A program made the position numbers and the translations under genes. A DNA stretch of 64,000 bases, from NCBI RefSeq assembly GCF_000949475.1, contig NZ_JRHC01000001.1, positions 620,001 to 684,000 of the forward strand. The letters are read 5' to 3'. The notes beneath the pieces are model-generated. The model was not told where the DNA came from, did not search any database, and worked only from the letters and a program-made list of their open reading frames with translations. Positions 53,247 through 61,805 of this stretch are shown here, one piece after another. Source of the stretch: Draconibacterium sediminis. GTDB taxonomy: Bacteria > Bacteroidota > Bacteroidia > Bacteroidales > Prolixibacteraceae. The stretch's first letter is position 1. Each line of letters starts with the position of its first letter.

Positions 53247-54404
53247 CTAAAGTGATTGGTAGATATGTAATAAATTTTCAACAAACACCTCCCACGAATA
53301 CTTCTTTTTCTCTTCGGCAGCATTGGTGCTAAATTCCGTTTCCTTATTCAGTTCATAGAATTTATAAATGGCATCAGCTATTTCCTGTTGGTCGGTATTT
53401 ACCACATAACCCACTTTTTCGTTTGGTATCAGTTCTGCCAGGCCTCCAACATTGGTGGTAATCATTGGCTTGTTAAAGTGATAAGCTACTTGTGTTATTC
53501 CGCTTTGTGTGGCAGTTTTATAGGGTTGTACCACCACATCCGAAGCACAGAAATACTTGTGTACGTCAGTATTGGGAATAAAGCCGGTTCGCAGTTCAAT
53601 GTAGTCTTCCAGTTGATGCTTTTTTATGATCTCCAGGTATTTGTCCGGTTTCGAGTAAAACTCTCCTGCAATCAATAACTTTACCGGAAGTTCGCGCAAT
53701 TTTTTATTGGCAAAAGCTTCCAACAGAATATCCAACCCTTTGTAATCGCGGATAAAACCAAAAAACAGGATGTAGTTTGTATTCTTTTCGAGACCAAGTT
53801 GTTCTTTGGCTATTTCTTTGGGAATTATTGCTCCGAAATTGTCATATAGCGGGTGCGGTGTATAGCTGCGTGGTTTTTCGGTGTCAAACTGGTTCAAGTC
53901 GTTCAGCACACTTTTCGACATGGTGATGAATGCATCCACGTTTTTTACGAAATACCTGGACAGCAAAGTGTCACCCGGCTTTTTCTCGTGAGGGATTACA
54001 TTGTCGGTAATGGCAATTACTTTGGTTTTTTTGTTTTTCCTGACAATTTTTGAAATAGTACCCAAACAAGGCCCCATAAACGGTATCCAGTAGCGCAGAA
54101 TTACAAGGTCAGGCGCCAATTTTCGAAGGTATCTTCCAACTTTTATCCAGTTAAAAGGATTAATGGAATTAACCATCACTTCAATATCAAGTCTCTCAGG
54201 AGGTTCTTCCTCTGAATATTGTGTTTTTCCGGGGAACAGAATAGATGGGTATTGGAGGCTGAAGGTGTAAATTTTTACATCGTCGCCATTATCCATAAAA
54301 GCCTTTGCCATTCTTTCGTTAAAAGTAGCTATTCCTCCACCTCTTAAGGGGTAAGCCGAACCTACAATCACAATCTTTTTTTTCTCTTGTTTTTGTTTGT
54401 GCAT
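53247..54404 (-). CDS. Family 4 glycosyltransferase
   Basis: 385 residues, GT-B. The N-terminal glycine-rich loop is SAYPLRGGGIATFNERMAKAF; the middle has FFGFIRDYKGLDILLEAFANK and the donor-site region KTATQSGITQVAYHFNKPMITTNVGGL. Unlike most GT4 enzymes, the conserved E-x7-E motif is degenerate (SGITQVAYHF), as in a subset of polysaccharide transferases. First gene of the five-gene minus-strand operon; upstream is the convergence terminator of glyS. Confidence 0.88.
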   Translation of the reverse strand: MHKQKQEKKKIVIVGSAYPLRGGGIATFNERMAKAFMDNGDDVKIYTFSLQYPSILFPGKTQYSEEEPPERLDIEVMVNSINPFNWIKVGRYLRKLAPDLVILRYWIPFMGPCLGTISKIVRKNKKTKVIAITDNVIPHEKKPGDTLLSRYFVKNVDAFITMSKSVLNDLNQFDTEKPRSYTPHPLYDNFGAIIPKEIAKEQLGLEKNTNYILFFGFIRDYKGLDILLEAFANKKLRELPVKLLIAGEFYSKPDKYLEIIKKHQLEDYIELRTGFIPNTDVHKYFCASDVVVQPYKTATQSGITQVAYHFNKPMITTNVGGLAELIPNEKVGYVVNTDQQEIADAIYKFYELNKETEFSTNAAEEKKKYSWEVFVENLLHIYQSL

Positions 54405-54489
54405 CCTGAATATGTTAATGGCTGTTTGCTTCTATCCGATAAAGATATTAGATTTTGATGAATGAGTTCTGAGATTTTGTCATTAAATA

Positions 54490-54532
54490 AAAAGGGGATG
54501 TGCAAAACTGCACTCCCCTTTTGTATATTTTT
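54490..54532 (-). terminator. Terminator after glyS
   Basis: Imperfect hairpin with arms GGGGATGTGCA / TGCACTCCCC around an AAAC loop, flanked by an A-run that becomes a U-run on the minus strand; 14 bp beyond the glyS stop. Confidence 0.7.
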
Positions 54533-54545
54533 TTGGCTTGTTTTC

Positions 54546-56081
54546 TTACAGCTTCCCAAACAACTTCTTATAGCTAACCTGCTCGCCAATAATTTTACCC
54601 AAATCGGCAATGGCAACACGTTCCTGCTCCATCGTGTCGCGGTAACGGATGGTAACGGTGTTGTCTTCTGCGCTTTGGTGGTCGACAGTTACGCAGAACG
54701 GAGTACCAATGGCATCCTGACGGCGGTAGCGTTTACCAATCGAATCTTTTTCGTCGTACTGACAGTTGAAATCAAATTTCAGCTCATCGATAATTTCGCG
54801 GGCTTTTTCAGGCAGACCGTCTTTTTTCACCAGCGGCATAACAGCCAGTTTTACAGGAGCCAGTACCGGAGGTAATTTTAGTACTACACGTGTATCTTTT
54901 TCCAGTTGTTCTTCGCAATAACTTGCCGAAATTACCTGCAGGAACATGCGGTCGACACCAATCGATGTTTCAACAACAAAAGGAACGTACGACTCGCCCA
55001 GTTCCGGATCGTAGTAGCGAATTTTTTTGCCCGAATATTGCTCGTGTTGCGATAAATCGAAATCGGTACGTGAGTGGATACCTTCCACTTCTTTAAATCC
55101 GAAAGGGAATTTATATTCAACGTCAACGGCAGCGTTGGCATAGTGAGCCAGTTTTTCGTGCTCGTGGAAACGGTAGTTTTCGTCTCCAAAACCAAGGGCT
55201 CGGTGCCATTTCATACGTGTTTCTTTCCATTTTTCGAACCAATCGAGCTCGCTGCCGGGACGAACAAAAAATTGCATTTCCATTTGTTCGAATTCGCGCA
55301 TACGGAAAATAAACTGACGTGCTACAATTTCATTACGGAAAGCTTTACCGATTTGCGCAATACCGAACGGAATTTTCATACGTCCGGTTTTTTGCACATT
55401 CAGGTAGTTTACAAAAATTCCCTGTGCCGTTTCGGGGCGAAGGAAAATTTTTGAAGCGCCTTCAGCAGTCGATCCCATTTCGGTAGAAAACATCAGGTTA
55501 AACTGGCGTACATCGGTCCAGTTTCGTGAGCCTGAAATCGGGCAAACAATACCTTCGTCTTCAATTATTTGTTTTAATTCTGCCAGATCGTTATCGTTCA
55601 ACGCATTTGAAAAACGCGTATGCAGATTATTCCATTTTTCCTGGTTGGCTAAAACGCGAGGATTGGTTTCGCGGAATTGTTTTTCATCAAAAGATTCGCC
55701 AAAACGTTTTGCTGCTTTGGCAACTTCCTTATTCATCTTTTCCTCGTATTTCGCCAGCTGGTCTTCAATAAGTACGTCGGCACGGTAGCGTTTTTTCGAG
55801 TCTTTGTTGTCGATTAACGGATCGTTAAAAGCATCAACGTGGCCTGATGCTTTCCAAATTGTTGGGTGCATAAAAATGGCTGAGTCTAAACCAACCACAT
55901 TTTCGTGCAACAGCACCATGCTGTCCCACCAGTATTTTTTGATGTTGTTTTTCAGTTCAACACCCATTTGTCCGTAATCGTACACTGCTCCAAGCCCGTC
56001 GTAAATCTCGCTCGATTGAAATACATATCCGTATTCTTTGCAGTGTGCTACTAATTTCTTGAAAATATCTTCCTGTGCCAT
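54546..56081 (-). CDS. glyS: Glycyl-tRNA synthetase (homodimeric type)
   Basis: 511 residues, class II. Contains AVYDYGQMGVELKNNIKKYW near the N-terminus, the dimer-type RPETAQGIFVNYLNVQ, motif 2 IGKAFRNEIVARQFIFRMREFEQMEMQFF in split form, SRTDFDLSQHEQYSG, and the motif 3 region FVVETSIGVDRMFL, then an anticodon-binding domain. This is the alpha2 type, not the alpha2beta2 form of E. coli. Monocistronic, ended by the hairpin at 54490 and preceded by TATTTTTG at 56109. Confidence 0.96.
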   Translation of the reverse strand: MAQEDIFKKLVAHCKEYGYVFQSSEIYDGLGAVYDYGQMGVELKNNIKKYWWDSMVLLHENVVGLDSAIFMHPTIWKASGHVDAFNDPLIDNKDSKKRYRADVLIEDQLAKYEEKMNKEVAKAAKRFGESFDEKQFRETNPRVLANQEKWNNLHTRFSNALNDNDLAELKQIIEDEGIVCPISGSRNWTDVRQFNLMFSTEMGSTAEGASKIFLRPETAQGIFVNYLNVQKTGRMKIPFGIAQIGKAFRNEIVARQFIFRMREFEQMEMQFFVRPGSELDWFEKWKETRMKWHRALGFGDENYRFHEHEKLAHYANAAVDVEYKFPFGFKEVEGIHSRTDFDLSQHEQYSGKKIRYYDPELGESYVPFVVETSIGVDRMFLQVISASYCEEQLEKDTRVVLKLPPVLAPVKLAVMPLVKKDGLPEKAREIIDELKFDFNCQYDEKDSIGKRYRRQDAIGTPFCVTVDHQSAEDNTVTIRYRDTMEQERVAIADLGKIIGEQVSYKKLFGKL

Positions 56082-56108
56082 CTAACTATAATTTCTGAAT
56101 TGTGAACG

Positions 56109-56116
56109 CAAAAATA
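56109..56116 (-). promoter_or_regulatory. Candidate -7 box (TATTTTTG) of glyS
   Basis: Matches TAnnTTTG on the minus strand, 27 bases before the start codon. Confidence 0.4.
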
Positions 56117-56149
56117 GGATAAAATTCTAAAGTACAGGAGAGAGAGCCG

Positions 56150-56640
56150 CAAGATTAAGGATTAGTGATTAAAGATTAATAGGAGAATTAGTGAGTGAGT
56201 GAACAAGGAATGAGGAAATGAGGAATGAAAATTCCGCAGAGATTGAAGTAGGTTGAAAAGAGATTGATTTTAAGATAGGAGGAGATTGTTAAATTGTTCT
56301 ATTGCTAAATTGTAGAGCTGTTCACTGCGACGTATCAAACACAAAGACTCAAAGACACTAAGAACTGAACCACATTAGGTACATAGGAATATTAGGTTTT
56401 AAACACTTCAAGCTTTCAAAAACTCTTGAAGGTTAATCTGTTTGCATATTGCTGTTTGCCGATTGCCAACTCATACTGCTAAATTGCTAAACTGTTAACT
56501 GCGACTGCCAACTGAAAACTTTCCTCCCACTTCTGCAATCTAAAATCGTTAATCAACATTCGTCATTCACTTTTTCCTCATTCACTCAATAACCCATTCA
56601 CTTTTGCCTGATGTAAATTGCTGGTCAATCCTTCAACAAA
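56150..56640. repeat. Intergenic boilerplate repeat tract after the DUF4834 gene
   Basis: No gene in 580 bp between glyS and the DUF4834 gene. The left part repeats 'gagtgagtgaacaagg/aatgaggaatgaa' phrases. From 56285 onward come 'attgttctattgctaaattg', 'cacaaagactcaaagacac' with 'gaaccacattaggtacatag' (same as 33.35 and 33.63 kb), 'aactgcgactgccaactg', 'caatctaaaatcgttaatca' and 'cattcactcaataac'. The phrases occur in the same order as in the 33-34 kb tract. Confidence 0.7.
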
Positions 56641-56661
56641 TCTGTCCTTCAGTCCATGTTT

Positions 56662-56934
56662 TTAATCTACCTCTTCAAAATCAACATATTCGCCTTTGTC
56701 CGGGTTGTTCCTGTTATTTGAACGCCGGTTTTCAACAGTAACTTCACCTTCAGGGCGTTTGGGTTGCTGCTGACGTTGCTGCTCCTGCATTTTTTGCTGC
56801 ATATTTTTCATTCCCTTATCAATTATTTTAGGAAAAATATAGCGCACCACAAAACGGAATCCGAAGTAGATAACAGCAATTATAACGAGAGTTCGCAGGA
56901 AGCCTACCAGGTATAGTGTAATAAATAATGCCAT
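56662..56934 (-). CDS. DUF4834 family small membrane protein
   Basis: 90 residues. One N-terminal membrane region (LYLVGFLRTLVIIAVIYFGF), then FVVRYIFPKIIDKGMKNMQQKM and a Gln-rich tract (QEQQRQQQPK), and the acidic C-terminal GEYVDFEEVD, the hallmark ending of DUF4834 proteins. Function unknown. Eight bp downstream of the beta-barrel-like gene, so probably co-transcribed with it. Confidence 0.8.
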   Translation of the reverse strand: MALFITLYLVGFLRTLVIIAVIYFGFRFVVRYIFPKIIDKGMKNMQQKMQEQQRQQQPKRPEGEVTVENRRSNNRNNPDKGEYVDFEEVD

Positions 56935-56942
56935 AACAAAAA

Positions 56943-58313
56943 CTAATTTGGTTCGGTGGAAAATAATAAGTTCACACCGAACGACAAATTTAAATTTTTT
57001 GCTTTAGATGGTTGCACCAGCCTTAAGATATTATTTGTTGCCAGGTAAAGTTGTACACCTCTCGCCGTATAGCTGCAAGCAAAACCGGGCATAACCTGCC
57101 CTAAATTATAAAGGTTTAGCCCACTGCTTAATTCGAATCGGGTTCCTAAAAGAACATTGAAATAGGCAGCCAAATAATTACTGACTTCTCCGTTGTAGTA
57201 GGTAAGGTTGTCGGAAAAGTTTAATTTCATTTTGTCATTTAGATGATGTGTTGCCATCAGGTTCAGTCTTACAGGAAGCAGTTCGTACTGGCGCTGGGTA
57301 AAGGCTTCGGCGATTGTTTTATAAGGCAACGAATCGGTTAGGGCCTCCAGGGCAGCTCTGGGTTCAAAGTAGTAGGCTGCTGCCGTGTCGGAAGACTGGT
57401 AAAGACGAGTATAATCTATCGAACCAACAAAGGTATTGTTAAAAGCCTTGTCGTTTATCGTGGTAAAACCAATATCGGCAATTGCCACCGCAAGGGTGGT
57501 TTGTTTGTTCGGTTGGTAGGTAAATCCCAAATCTATACCGGCTCCCATATTTTTGAACTTTAAAAAGTAATCTCCGGCCGTAAAATCGGTTTTAATGCTT
57601 GTTTTTCCTATAACCGGATCGTACTTCACATCAATCGGTCCCGATATACGATAATCTCCTTTTGGAATAACTTGAAGCACTTGCCTGTCTTCATCGGTTT
57701 GTACCACTACATTCAGGTTCTCGATGTCGTAAAAGAAGCGGCCAAACAACACTTTGGGGCGTATTCCAATACTCAATTTCTTCGTAACTTGTTTGGCATA
57801 CGCGAAAGACAGTTCTCTGAAAAATTGTGTTTTAAACGAGATGGGGCCAAATTCCTCATCCTTCCCATAGTAGGGAAGAAGCCCCTGGTCGATAAATTTC
57901 AGGAACTCGTGATCAAAATTTCCCCAAAGCAAAACCCGTTCCGACAGGGAAAAGCTCAAGGTTCGTTTATCGTTTCGGTGACTTAAATATACAAGTGGAA
58001 GTGTTGCATTTGCTTTAGCATCGCCGGGTTCGCCCAACGACGTATAAAAATGATCGAAACTATATTCAAAGTTTTCGGTAAATAAATAATCGGACGAGAA
58101 ATTAGCATTCCAGTGTGCAGTGGCTCCAGATAATAGAGGAAGACCAATCACCAGTTTTTCGGTTTTATTATGAAAGGCCGGATTTGCCTGCGACGATTGA
58201 CTTACCTCCGACAAAAACTGCAGTGGATTTCCGCTTTGCGCCGATGCAGGTACTCTGACAATTGCAGCAAACAGAATGATTATGAATCCTACTTTTGTGG
58301 TTAAGCTTTTCAT
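56943..58313 (-). CDS. DUF5723-like predicted outer-membrane protein
   Basis: 456 residues with a signal peptide (about residues 1-25, ending ASAQ). The body has alternating amphipathic strands with many aromatic residues: YVFTENFEYSFDHFY-like segments, LSFSLSERVLLWGNFDHEF, SFAYAKQVTKKLSIGIRPKV, and GAGIDLGFTYQPNKQTTLAVAIADIGF. The last pattern recalls the PorV/PorP/DUF5723 group of secreted beta-barrel proteins. Substrate or partner unknown. The leader holds a CCCGC..GCGGG hairpin at 58340-58360. TATTTTTG at 58429 is a possible promoter. Confidence 0.65.
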   Translation of the reverse strand: MKSLTTKVGFIIILFAAIVRVPASAQSGNPLQFLSEVSQSSQANPAFHNKTEKLVIGLPLLSGATAHWNANFSSDYLFTENFEYSFDHFYTSLGEPGDAKANATLPLVYLSHRNDKRTLSFSLSERVLLWGNFDHEFLKFIDQGLLPYYGKDEEFGPISFKTQFFRELSFAYAKQVTKKLSIGIRPKVLFGRFFYDIENLNVVVQTDEDRQVLQVIPKGDYRISGPIDVKYDPVIGKTSIKTDFTAGDYFLKFKNMGAGIDLGFTYQPNKQTTLAVAIADIGFTTINDKAFNNTFVGSIDYTRLYQSSDTAAAYYFEPRAALEALTDSLPYKTIAEAFTQRQYELLPVRLNLMATHHLNDKMKLNFSDNLTYYNGEVSNYLAAYFNVLLGTRFELSSGLNLYNLGQVMPGFACSYTARGVQLYLATNNILRLVQPSKAKNLNLSFGVNLLFSTEPN

Positions 58314-58742
58314 TTGTGTATAAACGATTATTTATACGATAACCCGCTGTTGGCGGGAAACATGCAAACAACCATTTCCCTTTGGGAAAATCATTTTATC
58401 TTTTTGTTTTATCCTAAATACTACAACGCAAAAATATGGTTTCTATTGAGTTAGTGGTGATTTGAGCGGAAAAAGTGGCATATTTCCACTGTGTTTAATC
58501 TGTCCCGTTTATACAGAATAGACATTAACGCCCTATGATTGGGAATGAACTTTCAAATTTTCCATGGTGTTTTAAGGGGCCGCTGGGACAAGAAAATACG
58601 GGCACAAAAAGGCGGAAACGACCGCCAGTTGGAACGCAGATGACGCAGAATTAGGATGATTTGCGCAGAAAACAAAAAAAGGATAGCTATCAATTCCCGG
58701 CTGAATGGTTTATACAAATTGTAGAACGAGCGATAAAAAAAG
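58314..58742. other. Intergenic region with candidate promoter and short repeat
   Basis: No gene. Holds a TATTTTTG box (minus strand, 58429-58436) for the DUF5723-like gene, a hairpin in its leader, and an 'acgcagatgacgcagaa' short repeat at 58635-58651. Confidence 0.5.
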
Positions 58743-58775
58743 AATCCCGGAGAAATATCTCCGGGATTTTTATTC
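58743..58775 (-). terminator. Terminator after the first DUF2807 gene
   Basis: Hairpin AATCCCGGAGA (58743-58753) / TCTCCGGGATT with a 3-5 base loop; followed on the minus strand by a U-rich run. Confidence 0.75.
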
Positions 58776-58854
58776 ATCAGTTGAAAAAATCATATGTAAG
58801 ATCAAGTATATTCTGCTAAAATCAGTTAGATCCACGTTGTCAGCTTTCTAGCAA

Positions 58855-59568
58855 TTATCGCTGGCTAACATCGCCGCCGCTCGATTCGTCGATGTCTCTG
58901 ACCTCCGGTTTTCCGTGATAATTAATGTCCGATCCACTGCTGGCGTTGGCGTACAATTCGCTGCTAACACTAACGGTAATATCCGATCCGCTACTGGCAT
59001 TGGCATAACAAATTACCGATTCAAGATCTCCGGCTTTAATATCCGAACCGCTGCTGGCGCCAACACGAAGAGTTTTTACTTTGCCACTTAGTTTGGCATC
59101 GCTGCCACTGCTGGTATCAACCGACAGATTTTTGTAAAAAACCTCTATTTTTAAATCGGAACCGCTGCTGCAGTTTACTTCAAGCGATTCACCTTCAAGA
59201 GTATTTGTCGATTCCACATCAGATCCTGACGATGCCGAAAGTTCTTTCAACTCTTTTACGGTTACATAAACTTTTCGTGTTTCGTTGCCGCTACCCCAGT
59301 TAAACCAATTGTTGCGTTTCATGTAAATTTTCAGGGTACCGCCTTCTACCTCGGTAATTAGGTCATCGATAATATCGTCATCGGCAACCACTTTTACTTC
59401 TTCAGTGTTGCCCATTGTCAGGTACAGGTCGATTCCGGTTGAGACTTTTATCGCATTAAAGCCGCTTATTTGTCGCTTTTGGGTTTCGTCGCTGTTGCCG
59501 GCAAGTACTGTTCCGTAGCTGGTAACAGCTATCATAAATAGAAATAGAATTTTTGTAAATGTTTTCAT
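58855..59568 (-). CDS. Secreted DUF2807 (GIN-domain) protein with Asp ladder
   Basis: 237 residues with a signal peptide ending near VLAGNS. The DUF2807/putative auto-transporter adhesin head GIN domain begins at GFNAIKVSTGIDLYLTMGN. From about residue 110, seven near-repeats spaced 15-22 residues apart each carry SSGSD (six) or SSGGD (one), as expected for a right-handed beta-helix with an Asp stack. No LPXTG or membrane anchor at the C-terminus. Such proteins are thought to be surface or periplasmic adhesins; their ligand is unknown. Paralogue of the adjacent gene, 72 bp upstream, which has an Asn in the same positions. Confidence 0.85.
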   Translation of the reverse strand: MKTFTKILFLFMIAVTSYGTVLAGNSDETQKRQISGFNAIKVSTGIDLYLTMGNTEEVKVVADDDIIDDLITEVEGGTLKIYMKRNNWFNWGSGNETRKVYVTVKELKELSASSGSDVESTNTLEGESLEVNCSSGSDLKIEVFYKNLSVDTSSGSDAKLSGKVKTLRVGASSGSDIKAGDLESVICYANASSGSDITVSVSSELYANASSGSDINYHGKPEVRDIDESSGGDVSQR

Positions 59569-59640
59569 GTGCTTTATTTTTATTTTTTGAATTGAGACTG
59601 TTGAAAAGACGCGCCCAAAAATGGAAAGTTACAGTTCCGG

Positions 59641-60354
59641 CTAATTTTTTATCACATTTCCGCCCGATGACTTGTTTATTTCGGTTTCAGACGGGTTGCC
59701 ATTATAGAATACATTTCCACCGCTGCTGGCAGTTGCCTGCAGTTCTTCTTCGGTGCTTAGCCAAATGTTTGCACCGCTGCTAACATTTGCCTGGGCCGAT
59801 TTTGCTTTTAAATCTCCGGCTTTAATGTTCGATCCCGAACTGGCTTTGGCACTTATAGAACCGGCATTTCCCTCGAGAAAAATATTCGATCCTGAGCTGG
59901 CCTTTGCATTCACCTCGTCGGCATTAAGCGAGAAGGTTAAATTGGCACCCGACGAAACCGAAAGGTCGATATTTTTTACGTTTAACAGGTTTTCGGAATA
60001 TACATTGCTGCCCGATGATGATTTTGCCGCTTCGAGCTGTGGAAGCGTAACAAATACTTTTAAGCTGCTTGCATTTCGGATGATGTCGATAGCTTTTATA
60101 TGCAGTTCTTCTCCGCGCAATTCGGTAACAATGCTATTGTGCAGGTTTTCATCGGCTTCAACCACCACATTATAATCGTTTCCCATGGTAACATAAACAT
60201 TCATCCCACGGCTTACATTTAAAGCATTAAAATCTTCCAGATCCCGCTCCTCGGTTGTTACATTGCCATTTCCTTTAACAGTTGACTGCAATAAACATGA
60301 AGTAGTAAAAAGTGATAAAATGATTCCGAAAAGGAACACTACAAACTGTTTCAT
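59641..60354 (-). CDS. DUF2807 (GIN-domain) lipoprotein with Asn ladder
   Basis: 237 residues. The N-terminus is a lipoprotein signal with Cys20 in LFTTSC. DUF2807 begins with LEDFNALNVSRGMNVYVTMGN. Seven repeats carry SSGSN, SSGAN or SSGGN, so each Asp of the paralogue is an Asn here. Same length and spacing, which shows gene duplication followed by divergence of the stacked position and of the cellular anchor. Likely the first gene of a two-gene unit with the secreted paralogue. Confidence 0.85.
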   Translation of the reverse strand: MKQFVVFLFGIILSLFTTSCLLQSTVKGNGNVTTEERDLEDFNALNVSRGMNVYVTMGNDYNVVVEADENLHNSIVTELRGEELHIKAIDIIRNASSLKVFVTLPQLEAAKSSSGSNVYSENLLNVKNIDLSVSSGANLTFSLNADEVNAKASSGSNIFLEGNAGSISAKASSGSNIKAGDLKAKSAQANVSSGANIWLSTEEELQATASSGGNVFYNGNPSETEINKSSGGNVIKN

Positions 60355-60454
60355 AATTCTTTGTTTGGTTTATAATTGTAGTGCAAATTATTGCAATCCA
60401 GTCGAACACAGGAAATTATTTCGTTAAACCGGGGTATTTTGTCGGTAAGCAGGA

Positions 60455-61005
60455 ATTGAACGCAGAGAATTTAGAATGATGATTGACGATTTTAGATTGC
60501 AGAAGAAAGTTTACAGTCGCAGTTAGCAGTTCAGCAATTTGACAACAGAACTGTTTAGCAGAAGTTTCTTGAATGAGTTATTGAGTGAATGAGGAAGAAA
60601 GTTTGCAGTTTTCAGTCGCAGTTTTCAGTTTTACAATTTAGCAATGAAACAATTTGGCAATAGTATCGCGAATGAGTTATTGAGTGAATGAGTAGTGAAT
60701 GCAGAACTTTGAATTTCGAATAAAGATTAACGATTGCTGATTTCAGAAGGGGGAGGAAAGTTTTCAGTTGGCAGTCGCAGTAAACAGTTTAGCAGTTTAT
60801 CAATAGAACAATTAAGCAGTAGTATCGTGAATGAGTTATTGAGAGAATGAGGAAGAGAAGATTGCATCAGGGGAAAGAAAGTGTACAGTTTTCAGTCGCA
60901 GTAAACAGTTTATCAATAGAACAATTAAGCAGTAATAAACAAATCTATTGTGTCCTATGTGTCTATTGTGGTTCAAATCTTAAGTCTTCGTGTTTAAAAA
61001 TTCAA
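60455..61005. repeat. Intergenic boilerplate repeat tract, inverted
   Basis: No gene in about 700 bp. Phrases are the reverse complement of the 33-34 kb tract: 'gaatgagttattgagtgaatgag' three times, 'cagtcgcagtaaacagtt', 'ttagcagtttatcaatagaac', and 'aaatctattgtgtcctatgtg', so the orientation is opposite to the 33-34 kb tract. Confidence 0.7.
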
Positions 61006-61008
61006 TCA

Positions 61009-61039
61009 TAAAAAAAGCCGGCAAACTAAATCGCCGGCT
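61009..61039 (-). terminator. Terminator after the Spy-like gene
   Basis: Hairpin AGCCGGC (61016-61022) / GCCGGCT (61033-61039); the A-run at 61009-61016 is a U-run on the minus strand. 24 bp beyond the stop codon. Confidence 0.8.
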
Positions 61040-61062
61040 CCAAAACATCTATCTATTTACCA

Positions 61063-61551
61063 TTAAGCACCGTGTTTAAATCGATCACGGGTTGTTGGTT
61101 TTCTCTTAAAATCGCTGTCTCTTCTGCTTTTCCGTTCATCAAGCTTAATACGTTGTTCATCACTTAACATCGAACGGATTTCCTGGTGTTCCTTAGCCCT
61201 AATTTTTTGAATTTGTACCTCAACATCAGCCATTTTTTCAATATTGTTATTAATGGCTTTCATGTCTGCTTTTTCCGCTGTAGTAAGCGTACGTTGTTTG
61301 GCTTTTAATTCGTTCAATTCATTACGCAGGGGCTGAATTTCTTTAGTCGATTCAAGCCGAAGTTCTTTCAGTTTCTCCTGTTGTTCTTCAGTAAAGAAGG
61401 TTTTAAAACTGGCCCTTTCCCTGTCAAAATGCCTGGCCATCATTTCGCGTTGTTCGGGCGATCGCCGTTGTCGTTCCGGTTGCTGTGCCATTGCAGTAAG
61501 CGAAAATGCAAATACCGCAATTAATGCTAAACTTAAAATTCTTGTTTTCAT
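61063..61551 (-). CDS. Spy/CpxP-like periplasmic protein
   Basis: 162 residues with a signal peptide (ending AMAQ at about 23). The mature part is helical and charged, with repeats of the form FFTEEQQEKLKELRLE and MLSDEQRIKLDERKSR, as in LTxxQ Spy-family chaperones, and a basic C-terminal tail. Possible role in periplasmic stress or metal binding. No second gene in the operon. Identification is by composition and repeat pattern, not by a specific motif. Confidence 0.65.
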   Translation of the reverse strand: MKTRILSLALIAVFAFSLTAMAQQPERQRRSPEQREMMARHFDRERASFKTFFTEEQQEKLKELRLESTKEIQPLRNELNELKAKQRTLTTAEKADMKAINNNIEKMADVEVQIQKIRAKEHQEIRSMLSDEQRIKLDERKSRRDSDFKRKPTTRDRFKHGA

Positions 61552-61749
61552 GATTCAATAAAATTTAATTGTTCCGTTTTCAGGAGCTTTGACGATCGTG
61601 TTTTGCAATGGTTTAACGTAACATTTTTTTTAACCACCTTTAACTTTTCGGGCTGAAAAATGTTCTACCATTAGCATAAACCTTTGGTTTTAATATAAAT
61701 TAACGTAATGGATTGCCGGGATGCGTTACTGATATCAGGCAAGATTTGT

Positions 61750-61757
61750 TACTTTTG
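61750..61757 (+). promoter_or_regulatory. Candidate -7 box (TACTTTTG) of the S41 protease gene
   Basis: Exact TAnnTTTG octamer, 48 bases before the chosen start codon. Because it lies downstream of an upstream in-frame ATG (61713), it supports the shorter start at 61806. Confidence 0.5.
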
Positions 61758-61805
61758 GCAGTTCGATGCAATTGTGCAGACAGTGAATTCAGAAAAGAAG
61801 GAATT

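Noticed and set aside
58553-58777. 74-residue minus-strand frame
   Set aside because: Starts inside the terminator hairpin and covers short repeats; no homology recognised.
61713-61805. Upstream start of the S41 protease
   Set aside because: Lies before the TACTTTTG box and adds residues that displace the signal helix.
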